A stretch of DNA of 64,000 nt from Streptomyces sp. NBC_01267 (GTDB taxonomy: Bacteria; Actinomycetota; Actinomycetes; Streptomycetales; Streptomycetaceae), in the NCBI RefSeq assembly GCF_036241575.1, contig NZ_CP108455.1, positions 4,026,001 to 4,090,000 of the forward strand. The letters run 5' to 3'. The translations under genes and the position numbers were made by a program. The notes below the pieces were generated by a model. That model worked only from the letters and a program-made list of their open reading frames with translations. It was not told the origin of the DNA and ran no database searches. Positions 51,300-60,700 of the stretch are shown one piece after another (the stretch's first letter is position 1; every line of letters starts with the position of its first letter).

Positions 51300-52355
51300 A
51301 TGGACTTCACACCCACGGAGGAGCAGGAAGCGGCCGGTGAACTGGCTGCGCAGATCTTCGCGGATCTCTCCACACACGAGCGCCTGACAGCGGCGGGCAC
51401 CGGGACGGACGCCGAGCTGTGGAAAGCGCTGGGCGCGGCAGGACTGGTAGCCGCGGCAGAGGAGACGGGGCTGCTGGGGCTGGTACTGCTGCTGGAGGAG
51501 CAGGGGCGGCGGACCGCCCAGGTTCCGCTCACCGCGACCTGTGTGTACGGACTGCTGGCGGTGGCCGCCCACGGCACGGACGAGCAGCGCGAGCGGTTGC
51601 TTCCCGGGCTCCGGGACGGGACAGCGGTAGCGACCGGTGCCTTCCCGGCGTACGGCGGCGTACGGGCGGACGCGGAAGGCCGTCTGAGCGGGACTGTGCC
51701 CCTGGTGCCGTGGCTGCGGGACGCCACCCTGGTGCTGGTCGCCGACCGGGACCGTCGGCTCTGGCTCGTACGGGTGGCGGACGCACGGACGGAGGCGGTG
51801 GAGACCACCGCGCCCTGGTCGGCCGGGCGGCTGATCCTGACGGGGACACGGGCCGAGCCGCTTGGCGGGCCCGGGGCGTACGAACAGGTGCTGGCCACGG
51901 CTCGGATCGCATGCGCGGGGCTCCAGGCCGGTGTGTGCGCGGGTTCGCTCGCGCAGGCCGTTTCGTACACGTCGGAACGGGAGCAGTTCGGGCGTCCGCT
52001 CTCCACCAACCAGGGGGTGCTGCTGCGGGCGGCCGACGCGTACATGGACACCGAGGCGATACGGGTCACGGCGTACGAGGCTGCCTGGCGGCACGACGAG
52101 GGCCTGCCGTACGCCACCCACGCACTCACTGCGGCGTGGTGGGCGTCGGAGGCGGGCAAGCGGGTCGTCCACGCGGGCCAGCATCTGCACGGGGGACTCG
52201 GTTCGGACATCGAACATCCCGTGCACCGGCATTTCCTCTGGGGGCGGCAGCTCGATGCCTATCTGGGCTGCGGGAGTGAAGTACTCGAAGAATTGGGCGG
52301 GTTGATCGTGGGCGCCGAGGAGCCGCGCACGGAAGAAATGGAGGAACCGGTATGA
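51300..52355 (+). CDS. chsE1: acyl-CoA dehydrogenase, FadE28/ChsE1-like
   Basis: A 351-residue protein, shorter than ordinary acyl-CoA dehydrogenases and reduced in the middle, as FadE28 is. It starts DFTPTEEQEAAGELAAQ; the C-terminal part has YTSEREQFGRPLSTNQGV and HAGQHLHGGLGSDIEHPVHRH. It should form the alpha2beta2 enzyme with the ChsE2-like protein. It begins one base after the chsH2 stop and ends in an ATGA overlap with the next gene, so it is translationally coupled. Confidence 0.85.
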   Translation: MDFTPTEEQEAAGELAAQIFADLSTHERLTAAGTGTDAELWKALGAAGLVAAAEETGLLGLVLLLEEQGRRTAQVPLTATCVYGLLAVAAHGTDEQRERLLPGLRDGTAVATGAFPAYGGVRADAEGRLSGTVPLVPWLRDATLVLVADRDRRLWLVRVADARTEAVETTAPWSAGRLILTGTRAEPLGGPGAYEQVLATARIACAGLQAGVCAGSLAQAVSYTSEREQFGRPLSTNQGVLLRAADAYMDTEAIRVTAYEAAWRHDEGLPYATHALTAAWWASEAGKRVVHAGQHLHGGLGSDIEHPVHRHFLWGRQLDAYLGCGSEVLEELGGLIVGAEEPRTEEMEEPV

Positions 52356-52816
52356 GAGTAGGCGATGAACTGGCGCCGCTGGAGATCCCGATCACCCGCA
52401 CGCTCATCGTCGCGGGAGCCGTGGCGTCCCGTGACTACCAGGACGTGCACCACGATGCCGAGGCCGCCAGGGAGAAGGGCTCGCCCGACATCTTCATGAA
52501 CATCCTCACCACCAACGGGCTGGTCGGCAGATACATCACCGATCGCTTCGGGCCGGGCTGCACCTTGCGCAGGGTCGCGATCCGGCTGGGAGCTCCCAAC
52601 TACCCGGGGGACACCATGGTGCTGACCGGGGAGATCACCGCGGTCGACGGCGGCTCGGCAGAGGTCCGCGTGGTCGGCGCCAATGCCAGGGGACACCACG
52701 TCACCGGCACCGTGACGGTCGGCGTGGGCGCCGACATCGGCATCGGCATCGGCATCGGTACCGGTATCGGTGGCGCGGCCGGTTCAGGACAGGCGGAGAC
52801 GGGAGCGGGCACATGA
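52352..52816 (+). CDS. chsH1: MaoC-like hydratase subunit, ChsH1-like
   Basis: A 154-residue hotdog-fold protein. DYQDVHHDAEAAREKGSPDIFMN (residues 29-51) carries the Asp-x4-His pair of enoyl-CoA hydratases and runs into the helix ILTTNGLVGRYI. After the domain a tail begins at about residue 127 with a Gly-Ile repeat (DIGIGIGIGTGIGG) from six near-identical hexanucleotides. It should pair with the MaoC domain of ChsH2. ATGA overlaps exist at both ends. Confidence 0.86.
   Translation: MRVGDELAPLEIPITRTLIVAGAVASRDYQDVHHDAEAAREKGSPDIFMNILTTNGLVGRYITDRFGPGCTLRRVAIRLGAPNYPGDTMVLTGEITAVDGGSAEVRVVGANARGHHVTGTVTVGVGADIGIGIGIGTGIGGAAGSGQAETGAGT
52736..52771. repeat. hexanucleotide repeat in chsH1
   Basis: Six hexamers of the type ATCGGC/ATCGGT encode the Ile-Gly repeat of the ChsH1 C-terminal tail. 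Frame-neutral length change is possible. Confidence 0.75.
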
Positions 52817-53979
52817 GTATGCGTGAGCGGGACTCGCTCGGCGGCAGGGCTGCCGTGGTCGGGATCGGGGCGACCGAGTTCTCCAAGGACTCCGGACGCA
52901 GCGAGCTGAAACTGGCGGTCGAGGCCGTACAGGCAGCCCTCGACGATGCCGGTCTCACGCCCGCCGACGTGGACGGCCTGGTCACTTTCACCATGGACAC
53001 CAGCCCCGAGATCACCGTCGCCCAGGCGGCCGGGATCGGTGAGCTGTCCTTCTTCTCCCGGATCCACTACGGCGGCGGGGCCGCCTGTGCCACGGTGCAG
53101 CAGGCGGCGCTCGCCATCGCCGCCGGGGTGGCCGATGTGGTGGTCTGCTACCGGGCGTTCAACGAGCGTTCGGGGCGGCGCTTCGGCTCGGGGGTGCAGC
53201 GCAGGGAACCCTCGGCCGAGGGGGCGGCGCTCGGCTGGGCGCTGCCCTTCGGGTTGCTCACACCGGCCTCCTGGGTGGCGATGGCCGCTCAGCGTTATCT
53301 GCATACGTACGGCCTCTCCCCCGAGGTGTTCGGCCACGTGGCGGTGACCGACCGCCGGTACGCCGCGCGCAATCCCGCGGCGTACTTCTACGAGAAGCCG
53401 ATCACCCTCGCCGACCATGCCGCCTCGCGGTGGATCGTGGAGCCGCTGCGTCTCCTCGACTGCTGCCAGGAGACGGACGGCGGCCAGGCGATCGTGGTCA
53501 CCAGCGCCGAGCGGGCGCGCGATCTGCGCCGTCCACCTGCGGTGATCGTGGCAGCGGCGCAGGGGGCGGGCCGGGCGCAGGAGCAGATGACCAGTTTCTA
53601 CCGCGACGATCTCAGCGGGCTGCCCGAGATGAGCGTGGTCGCCCGGCAGCTCTGGCAGACCTCGGGGCTGCGGCCGTCGGACATCGATGTGGGGATTCTC
53701 TACGACCACTTCACGCCGTTCGTCCTGATGCAACTGGAGGAGTTCGGCTTCTGCGGACCAGGTGAAGCGGCGGCCTTCGTCGCGGAGGACGCGCTGCCGC
53801 TGAACACCCATGGCGGCCAGTTGGGGGAGGCCTATCTGCACGGTATGAACGGCATCGCGGAGGCCGTCCGACAGGTGCGTGGCACCTCGGTGAACCAGAT
53901 ACCCGGCGCGGCCACGACCCTGGTCACGGCCGGCACCGGAGTTCCCACGTCCGGGCTGATCCTGGGCGCGGACGGCTGA
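52813..53979 (+). CDS. ltp2: thiolase-fold lipid-transfer protein, Ltp2-like aldolase
   Basis: A 388-residue SCP-x-like thiolase. AAVVGIGATEFSKDSGR begins it; DCCQETDGGQAIVV, LYDHFTPFVLMQLEEFG and NTHGGQLGEAYLHGMNG are the active-site segments. The classical thiolase nucleophile Cys at the first site is replaced (HYGGGAACATVQQAAL shifts it), in keeping with the retro-aldolase role of Ltp2, which splits the steroid 17-hydroxy propanoyl-CoA to a 17-ketone and propanoyl-CoA. It ends the five-gene operon. Confidence 0.86.
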   Translation: MSMRERDSLGGRAAVVGIGATEFSKDSGRSELKLAVEAVQAALDDAGLTPADVDGLVTFTMDTSPEITVAQAAGIGELSFFSRIHYGGGAACATVQQAALAIAAGVADVVVCYRAFNERSGRRFGSGVQRREPSAEGAALGWALPFGLLTPASWVAMAAQRYLHTYGLSPEVFGHVAVTDRRYAARNPAAYFYEKPITLADHAASRWIVEPLRLLDCCQETDGGQAIVVTSAERARDLRRPPAVIVAAAQGAGRAQEQMTSFYRDDLSGLPEMSVVARQLWQTSGLRPSDIDVGILYDHFTPFVLMQLEEFGFCGPGEAAAFVAEDALPLNTHGGQLGEAYLHGMNGIAEAVRQVRGTSVNQIPGAATTLVTAGTGVPTSGLILGADG

Positions 53980-54032
53980 CACAGCGGCGTGGGCGTTGGG
54001 CAGGGCGGCCGGAGACCCGTTCACTGCGCCCT

Positions 54033-54959
54033 ATGCATCAACGGAAGAGGTTCCTGACCCGCGCACTCGTCGCAGCAGCGCTCGTGACGCTGACGCTCAC
54101 AGCACCGGAGGCCGTCGCCGACCCCGCACCGGACGCGGCGGCAAGAACAGGGGGAGCCACAGTCACGGGCGCTTCCGCGGACGCAATGACAGCCGTCTCC
54201 CGGGAGGCAGCCGCGCCCGCGAAGGCGGCCATGTCCACCGGCACCGTGCGCTTCAACGGCTGGGGGTTCGACACCTGCGTCACTCCGTCGCTCGCGACGA
54301 TGCGGGCCTGGGGTTCCTCCAAGTACCGGAGCATCGGCGTGTACTACGCGGGCCGCGGCCGGGGCTGCCCCCATCAGCCCGAGCTCGACCGGGCCTGGGT
54401 GTCATCGGTCTACCGCATGGGATGGAAGGTGCTGCCGGTCTTCGTCGGCTCGCAGTCACCGTGCGTGGGAGCGGAGAACAAGCGGAAGTTCCAGATCGGG
54501 AGCAACCCCTCGGGCCAGGGGACGAAGGAGGCACGTCAGGCCGTGCAGGCGGCCGGAGGTCTCGGCATGCTGAAGGGCACGCCGCTCTACCTCGACATGG
54601 AGGCGTACGACACGGGCGACCGCACCTGCGCGGACGTCACGCTCTCCTTCATCCGCTCCTGGGACCGGGAGGTGAAACGTCTCGGCTACGTGTCCGGCTT
54701 CTACAGCAGTGCGGACTCCGGCGTGGCGCAGATCGGGGCAGCGCGCAGGGCGGGCACCACGGACCTGCCCACCGTCATGTGGTTCGCCCGGTGGCAGAAG
54801 AAGCCCTCGGTGTCCGGCGAGCCCTCCCTCCCGGCCAACTCCTGGACCCCGCATCTGCGGATCCACCAGTACGAGGGAGACGTCACCGAGACACACGGGG
54901 GCCGTGAGCTCAGCATCGACCGGAACAGGGTCGACGCACCGGTGGCCCGTATCGGCTGA
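54033..54959 (+). CDS. secreted DUF1906 glycoside-hydrolase-like protein
   Basis: A 308-residue exported protein. Signal RALVAAALVTLTLTAPEAVA, then an Ala/Thr-rich linker to residue 70, then the DUF1906 (Rv2525c-like) TIM-barrel domain: GWGFDTCVTPSLATM, YRSIGVYYAGRGRGC, LKGTPLYLDMEAYD and VMWFARWQKK. These barrels resemble GH25 lysozymes and may act on cell-wall glycans, though activity is not proven. ATG at 54,033, 53 bases after ltp2; probably a separate unit. Confidence 0.85.
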   Translation: MHQRKRFLTRALVAAALVTLTLTAPEAVADPAPDAAARTGGATVTGASADAMTAVSREAAAPAKAAMSTGTVRFNGWGFDTCVTPSLATMRAWGSSKYRSIGVYYAGRGRGCPHQPELDRAWVSSVYRMGWKVLPVFVGSQSPCVGAENKRKFQIGSNPSGQGTKEARQAVQAAGGLGMLKGTPLYLDMEAYDTGDRTCADVTLSFIRSWDREVKRLGYVSGFYSSADSGVAQIGAARRAGTTDLPTVMWFARWQKKPSVSGEPSLPANSWTPHLRIHQYEGDVTETHGGRELSIDRNRVDAPVARIG

Positions 54960-55016
54960 TCAGCGGCCCGCGCCGGTCAAGCCGACGCTGGTGGACCCTG
55001 ACGGCACGAGGAGCGT

Positions 55017-55039
55017 CCTCCACCTTCAGGAGGTGGAGG
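55017..55039. terminator. 9-bp inverted repeat before the sigma factor gene
   Basis: CCTCCACCT (55017-55025) and AGGTGGAGG (55031-55039) around TCAGG. It lies 58 bases past the DUF1906 stop and 88 before the sigma factor start, so it may be a terminator of the former or an operator for the latter. Confidence 0.5.
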
Positions 55040-55126
55040 TACCACCACTCCTACAACCTGAGGGGGATTCACCTTCGGCACCTCTGGGCGATCTGCTCGC
55101 AGGTGTTCTGCTCCTAGCGTGGAGCT

Positions 55127-55663
55127 ATGACCACGCCAGTCTGTACCAGCGCAGCGAAGGCGGCGACGCCGTACCCGTCGTTCGCCACCTATATGCGGGC
55201 CCGGGGGCCCGTGCTGCTGCGCACCGCCCGTTCGCTGACCCCCAATCCGAGTGACGCCGAGGACCTTCTCCAGACCGCGCTCACCAAGACGTACGTCGCG
55301 TGGGAGCGGATCGAGGACCACGGTGCGCTGGACGGCTATGTGCGCCGGGCGCTGTTGAACACCCGTACGTCGCAGTGGCGCAAGCGCAAGGTCGACGAGT
55401 TCGCCTGCGAGGACCTGCCCGAACCGGAGACCGTGCCCGAACCCGACGCCGCCGAGCAGCAGGCGCTGCGCGACGCGATGTGGCACGCGGTGATGAAGCT
55501 CCCCGACCGCCAGCGGGCCATGCTCGTGCTCCGCTACTACGAGGACCTCAGCGAGGCGCAGACCGCCGAGGTCCTCGGTGTCTCGATCGGCACCGTCAAG
55601 AGCGCGGTTTCGCGCGCGCTCGGCAAGCTTCGCGAGGACCCGGAGCTGTCCCCGGTGCGGTGA
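55127..55663 (+). CDS. ECF RNA polymerase sigma factor, SigE-family type
   Basis: A 178-residue ECF sigma factor. Region 2 is FATYMRARGPVLLRTARSL then SDAEDLLQTALTKTYVAWERI; region 4 is LPDRQRAMLVLRYYEDLSEAQ then AEVLGVSIGTVKSAVSRAL, a clear helix-turn-helix. The group is the Streptomyces SigE-like (SigM-70) subfamily. No anti-sigma gene adjoins. ATG at 55,127 has GGAG only 2 bases upstream, so a weak or leaderless start is possible. Confidence 0.9.
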   Translation: MTTPVCTSAAKAATPYPSFATYMRARGPVLLRTARSLTPNPSDAEDLLQTALTKTYVAWERIEDHGALDGYVRRALLNTRTSQWRKRKVDEFACEDLPEPETVPEPDAAEQQALRDAMWHAVMKLPDRQRAMLVLRYYEDLSEAQTAEVLGVSIGTVKSAVSRALGKLREDPELSPVR

Positions 55664-55787
55664 CCGTCGTGGTGATTCCGGCAGGTTCCCGACGGGATCC
55701 CGGGGGTGACCTCGGGCGGGGACACGGGCAGGGACACGGGCGGGGACTTCGATGGGAAGCCGGTGGAATTCCTGGCGGCGGGTAGTG

Positions 55788-55805
55788 ACATACCAATCGG
55801 TATGT
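55788..55805. promoter_or_regulatory. TetR-type palindrome upstream of fadD
   Basis: ACATACC (55788-55794) and GGTATGT (55799-55805) flank AATC, a perfect palindrome of the kind bound by TetR-family regulators of fatty-acid or steroid genes. It lies 72 bases before the FadD start. Confidence 0.65.
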
Positions 55806-55830
55806 GAGCAGAATTGCGCCACATTACCCA

Positions 55831-55858
55831 TGCGTAGGCGAAGCTGCGTAGGCGAAGC
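55831..55858. repeat. 14-bp tandem duplication in the fadD leader
   Basis: TGCGTAGGCGAAGC occurs twice head to tail, between the palindrome and the FadD start codon. It may alter leader spacing; no other role is seen. Confidence 0.7.
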
Positions 55859-55876
55859 TGCCCCCGGGAGGACGCC

Positions 55877-57526
55877 GTGCTGAGCACGATGCAGGACGTA
55901 CCACTGACAGTGACCCGCATTCTTGTTCACGGAACGCTGATGCACGGCACGTCTCAGATCACCACCTGGACCGGGGACGGCCGGGAACCGCAGCGTCGTT
56001 CCTTCGCCGAGGCCGGTGTCCGCGCGGTGCAGCTGGCCAACGCGCTCCGCGACGAGCTGGGGGTCGACGGCGACGAACGGGTCGCAACCGCCATGTGGAA
56101 CAACGCGGAACACGTGGAGGCGTACTTCGCGGTCCCCGCCATGGGTGCCGTACTGCACACCCTCAACATCCGCCTCCCCGCCGAGCAGCTGGTCTGGATC
56201 GTCAACCACGCGGCGGACCGGGTGATCATCGTCAACGGCTCGCTGCTGCCGCTGCTCGCGCCGCTCCTCCCTCACCTGCCGACCGTCGAGCACCTGGTGG
56301 TGAGCGGCCCCGGTGACCGTTCGCTGCTGGCCGGTGCGACGGCGACCGTGCACGAGTACGAGGACCTGATCGCGGGCCGCCCGATGACGTACGACTGGCC
56401 CGAGATCGACGAGCGCCAGGCTGCCTCCCTCTGCTACACCTCGGGCACCACCGGTGATCCCAAAGGGGTCGTCTACTCGCACCGTTCGATCTTCCTGCAC
56501 TCCATGCAGGTCAACGCCGCCCAGTCGATGGGGCTCACGGACGAGGACACCACCCTGGTCGTCGTGCCGCAGTTCCATGTCAACGCGTGGGGCCTGCCGC
56601 ACGCGACCTTCATGTCCGGCATCAACATGCTGATGCCGGACCGTTTCCTCCAGCCCGCCCCGCTCGCGGAGATGATCGAGGCGGAGAAACCCACGCACGC
56701 CGCCGCCGTGCCCACCATCTGGCAGGGACTGCTGGCCGAGGTGACCGACCGGCCGCGCGATCTGAGCTCCATGAAGCGGGTCACCATCGGCGGCTCGGCC
56801 TGCCCGCCCGCGCTGATGGCCGCCTACGACGAGCTGGGCGTCCGGCTCTGCCCCGCCTGGGGCATGACGGAGACCTCGCCGCTGGGAACCGTCGCCAACC
56901 CGCCCGGTGGACTCACCGACGAGGAGGAGTGGCCGTACCGCAACACCCAGGGCCGATTCCCCGCGGGCATCGAGCCCCGGCTCGTGGGACCCACCGGCGA
57001 GATCCTTCCCTGGGACGGCGAGTCGGCCGGTGAGCTGGAGGTGCGCGGGCCGTGGATCGCCGGTGCGTACTACGGAGGTGCGGGCGGCGAGGACTTCAGG
57101 CCCGCCGACAAGTTCAGCGAGGACGGCTGGCTGAAGACCGGCGATGTCGGCGTCATCAGCCAGGACGGCTATCTGACACTGACCGACCGCGCGAAGGACG
57201 TCATCAAGTCCGGCGGCGAATGGATTTCGAGCGTGGCGCTGGAGAACGAGATCATGGCCCACCCGGCGGTCGCGGAGGCCGCGGTCGTCGCCGTGCCGGA
57301 CGCCAGGTGGGGTGAACGGCCGCTCGCGACGGTGGTGCTGAAGGAGGGCGAGAGCGTCGGATACGAGGAGCTGAAGGCGTTCCTCGCCAGGTCCGTCGCC
57401 AAGTGGCAGCTTCCGGAACGGTGGGCGATCGTGCCGTCCGTGCCGAAGACGTCGGTCGGGAAATTCGACAAGAAGGTACTCAGGAAGCAGTACGCGGACG
57501 GGGAGCTGGACACGACGCAGCTCTGA
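55877..57526 (+). CDS. fatty-acid/steroid CoA ligase (FadD-type)
   Basis: A 549-residue adenylate-forming ligase. The P-loop is LCYTSGTTGDPKGVVYSH (about 186-203), A5 motif WGMTETSP, A7/A8 motifs DGWLKTGDVGVISQDGYLTL and DRAKDVIKSGGEWIS, and Lys of A10 in KTSVGKFDKKVL. It activates medium or long chain or aromatic acids as CoA thioesters. GTG at 55,877 has GGGAGG at 6 bases. The igr-like operon 2 kb upstream suggests a shared acyl-CoA pathway, but it is a separate transcript. Confidence 0.92.
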   Translation: MLSTMQDVPLTVTRILVHGTLMHGTSQITTWTGDGREPQRRSFAEAGVRAVQLANALRDELGVDGDERVATAMWNNAEHVEAYFAVPAMGAVLHTLNIRLPAEQLVWIVNHAADRVIIVNGSLLPLLAPLLPHLPTVEHLVVSGPGDRSLLAGATATVHEYEDLIAGRPMTYDWPEIDERQAASLCYTSGTTGDPKGVVYSHRSIFLHSMQVNAAQSMGLTDEDTTLVVVPQFHVNAWGLPHATFMSGINMLMPDRFLQPAPLAEMIEAEKPTHAAAVPTIWQGLLAEVTDRPRDLSSMKRVTIGGSACPPALMAAYDELGVRLCPAWGMTETSPLGTVANPPGGLTDEEEWPYRNTQGRFPAGIEPRLVGPTGEILPWDGESAGELEVRGPWIAGAYYGGAGGEDFRPADKFSEDGWLKTGDVGVISQDGYLTLTDRAKDVIKSGGEWISSVALENEIMAHPAVAEAAVVAVPDARWGERPLATVVLKEGESVGYEELKAFLARSVAKWQLPERWAIVPSVPKTSVGKFDKKVLRKQYADGELDTTQL

Positions 57527-57680
57527 GCGAAGAAGCTCCGGTCATGACCGTGGTTCCCGTCGTGACCGGGGCTCGGCTCCGACCGAAGTCTCAGCCCGGG
57601 ACAGGCACCGGCCCGGTCCCGGGCGCAGGGGCGACCCACCCGACCCACCCGACTCACTCCGGCCCACGCGGACGCCGCGC

Positions 57681-57702
57681 GGGCCGGCCCTGCGGCCGGC
57701 CC
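57681..57702. terminator. bidirectional hairpin between fadD and the sensor gene
   Basis: GGGCCGGCC (57681-57689) pairs with GGCCGGCCC (57694-57702), loop CTGC, between convergent genes. Confidence 0.65.
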
Positions 57703-57703
57703 G

Positions 57704-57738
57704 GTTCAGTTCAGTTCAGTTCAGTTCAGTTCAGTTCG
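57704..57738. repeat. pentanucleotide microsatellite at the sensor stop codon
   Basis: GTTCA is repeated six times (57704-57733), then GTTCG. On the minus strand the last unit supplies the TGA stop of the sensor gene. Repeats of five bases change length easily. Confidence 0.85.
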
Positions 57739-60700
57739 TCCCGATCTTCGCCAGCAGGTCGACGATCCGGCCCTGCACCTCGCTGCTGGTGGAGCGTTCG
57801 GCCAGGAACAGCACGGTCTCCCCCGAGGCCAGCCGCGGCAGTTCGGCCTCGTCCATGCCCGCCGAGGTGTAGACGACCAGCGGCGTGCGGTTCAGCTGCC
57901 CGTTCGCGCGGAGCCAGTCGACGATTCCGGCGCGACGGCGGCGTACCTGCATCAGGTCCATCACCACCAGGTTCGGGCGCATCTGCGCGGCCGAGGTGAC
58001 CGCTTCCGCGTCCGTCGCCGCGCGGACCACCTGCATACCGCGCCGCTCCAGGGTCTCGGTGAGCGCGAGCGCGATCTCCTCGTGCTCCTCGATCAACAGG
58101 ACGCGCGACGGGTGCTGCTCGCTGTCGCGCGGGGCCAGCGCCTTCAGCAGCACGGCCGGGTCGGCACCGTACGCGGCCTCCCGGGTGGCCTGCCCGAGTC
58201 CGGCCGTCACCAGTACGGGCACCTCGGCGGCGACCGCGGCCTGTCGCAGGGACTGCAACGCCTTACGGGTGATCGGGCCGGTCAGCGGGTCCACGAAGAG
58301 CGCTGCGGGGAACGCGGCGATCTGTGCGTCGACCTCCTCGCGGGAGTTCACGATCACCGGACGGTAGCCGCGGTCGCTCAGCGCCTGCTGGGTGGAGACG
58401 TCGGGCGCGGGCCAGACGAGCAGCCGACGCGGATTGTCGAGCGGTTCCGGGGGCAGTTCGTCGTCGATCGGCTGTGGCTGCGGCCGGTTGGCCACCTCCA
58501 CCGCACCGCCGGGGCCGTCCAGCGGCTCGGGGCCCTCCGACCCCTCGTCGGGTGCCCCTATGGCGTACGAGCGGCCCTCCTCCTGCGACGAGTGGGGCGA
58601 GAGACGCTGTTGAGCTTGCTGAGGCGACGGTGCCTGCTGGGGCTGGGCCCCTTCCGGGTTCGCGGTCCGCTGGTTCGCGCCCTGCGGATGCGGCCGGGCG
58701 TCCACCTCGGGGCGCTCGTCCTCGGGCGGTGCCGCGAGCCTGCGGCGGCGGCCGGAACCCAGCGAGTGGGGCTGGTTCTGGTGCGCCGCGATCTGCTCGG
58801 TGAAGGGGGTGCCCTGGCCGAGCGTGCGCACGCTTATGGCCCGCCCCTGGGAGGCGTCGGCGGGCAGCGGCTCCTCGGCGGGCAGCGGCCGGCTCGCGGG
58901 CGCGCCGTCCTCCGGGGGCAGGGCGGCAGGCTCCGTGACGGAGGGCCAGCCCTCCGGCGACGCGTACAGCGTGCCGTCGTTGGCCTGCTCGTCGCCCGCG
59001 CCGGGGTGGTGTTGCGGGCGCCGGCCGGTGTCCGTGGATCCGGTCCGTACGGAGTCGTGGCGGCCCGGCAGCGAGGCGTCGGAGGGCGCCGACGGCACCC
59101 GGTCGGCCTCGGCAGGCGGGAGCGCGAACGCGCTGCGCGGGCGCTCGGCCTCGGCGGGTGCGGCAACGGACGCCGTCGCCAGGGCCCGCCGCGCACGTCG
59201 GCCCGGAGGCGGCGTCTGCGGCTGGGACGGGCTCTGCGCCTGGGAGGGAGCCTGCTGCTGGGCGGGCTCGGGCAGGGGCAGGGGTTGTGGGGCGGGCCGA
59301 GCGTCCGGGAGCGGCTGCGGCGCGGGAGCTTCCGGCGCCGGGCTGCCCGGAGCCGATGCACCCGATGCACCCGGTGTACCCGGTGTACCCGGTGCGTCAG
59401 GAGTACCGGCGGTGGGCGCGGGCGAAAGCGCGGGTCGCGCGTTCTCGATCTCCCGCATGCCCTCCGCGCGCCGTGCGCGCCGCCCGCTCGGGGCGTGGGC
59501 GTCCGACGGCACGCCCTGCGGCGGTACCGTCGCTCCGCGCTGGGCGCGCGCCGGTCCCTGGGCGGTCCCCTGCGCGTTCTCGGCGGCGGTCACCACGGAC
59601 CCTTCGGCGGGCGCCGGAAGCTCCGTGCGCCCGCGCCGACGGCCCGACCCGCTGTCGGGCGGGCCGTTCTCCGGCGCCGGGGCCCCGGCAGGCAAGGACG
59701 CCTGCGGCAGCGGCGCACCGGCACCCGTACCGTCGCCCGCACCCGTACTGTCCGTGCCCCTCCCGTCCGTCCCCGGACCGGCTTCCTCGCGGCGCGCCCT
59801 GCGGCGCCCCGTAGGCGGCTCCGGTGTACCGGGACCCGCGCCGGGAGCCGTGCCCCCGTCCACCGGACCGTCCAGGAAGGCGTCGGTCGAGGAGCGACGT
59901 CCGCGCCGCCGTCCGCCGCCCGAGGTCGTGTTCTGCTGAGCGGGCACCGGAGCGGCCTCCGCCGCCGGATCCACTGTCCCCGCTCCGGCACCGAGCGGCA
60001 CTTCCAGGACGTACGCGCTGCCCGTCGTCCCCGGCACCTCGTGCGTCTGCAGCACTCCCCCGTGCACCCGGACGATCCCGCGCACGATCGGCTCGTGCAC
60101 GGCGTCACCGCCGCTGAACGGCCCGCGCACCTCGATCCGTACGACCTCACCGCGCTGCGCGGCGGCCACCACGATCGTCGAGTCCACATAGGCGCCGCCC
60201 GGGGCCACCCGCGCCTTGCCCGTGGCGTCCACCCCGGCCACGTCGGCGATCAGATGCGCGAGTGCCGTTGCCAGCCGCGCCGCGTCCACCTCGGCCTCGA
60301 TGGGCGGCGCGTGCACCGCGAACTGCACCCGGCCGGGACCGATCAGTTCGACCGCACCGTCCACACCCGCCGCGACGACCGCGTCGAGCATCACCTTCGT
60401 CTTGGCCAGTTCCTCCGTGCCCGCGTCGAGCCGCTGGAAGCCGAGCACGCTGTCCACGAGCGTGGTCATCCGGGAGTAACCCGCGGCGAGGTGGTGCAGG
60501 ATCTGGTTGGCCTCGGGCCACAGCTGCCCGGCCGGATCGGCGGCCAGCGTGCCCAGCTCGGCGCGGAGTTCCTCCAGCGGCCCGCGCAGGGCGTCGCCCA
60601 GGACCGCGGTCAACTGCTCGTGCCGCCCGGCCAGCGCGTCGTGCCGCTCGTCCCGTGCCTTCGACTCGGCCGCGTGCCGCTCCTCCAGGGCCGTCAGCTC

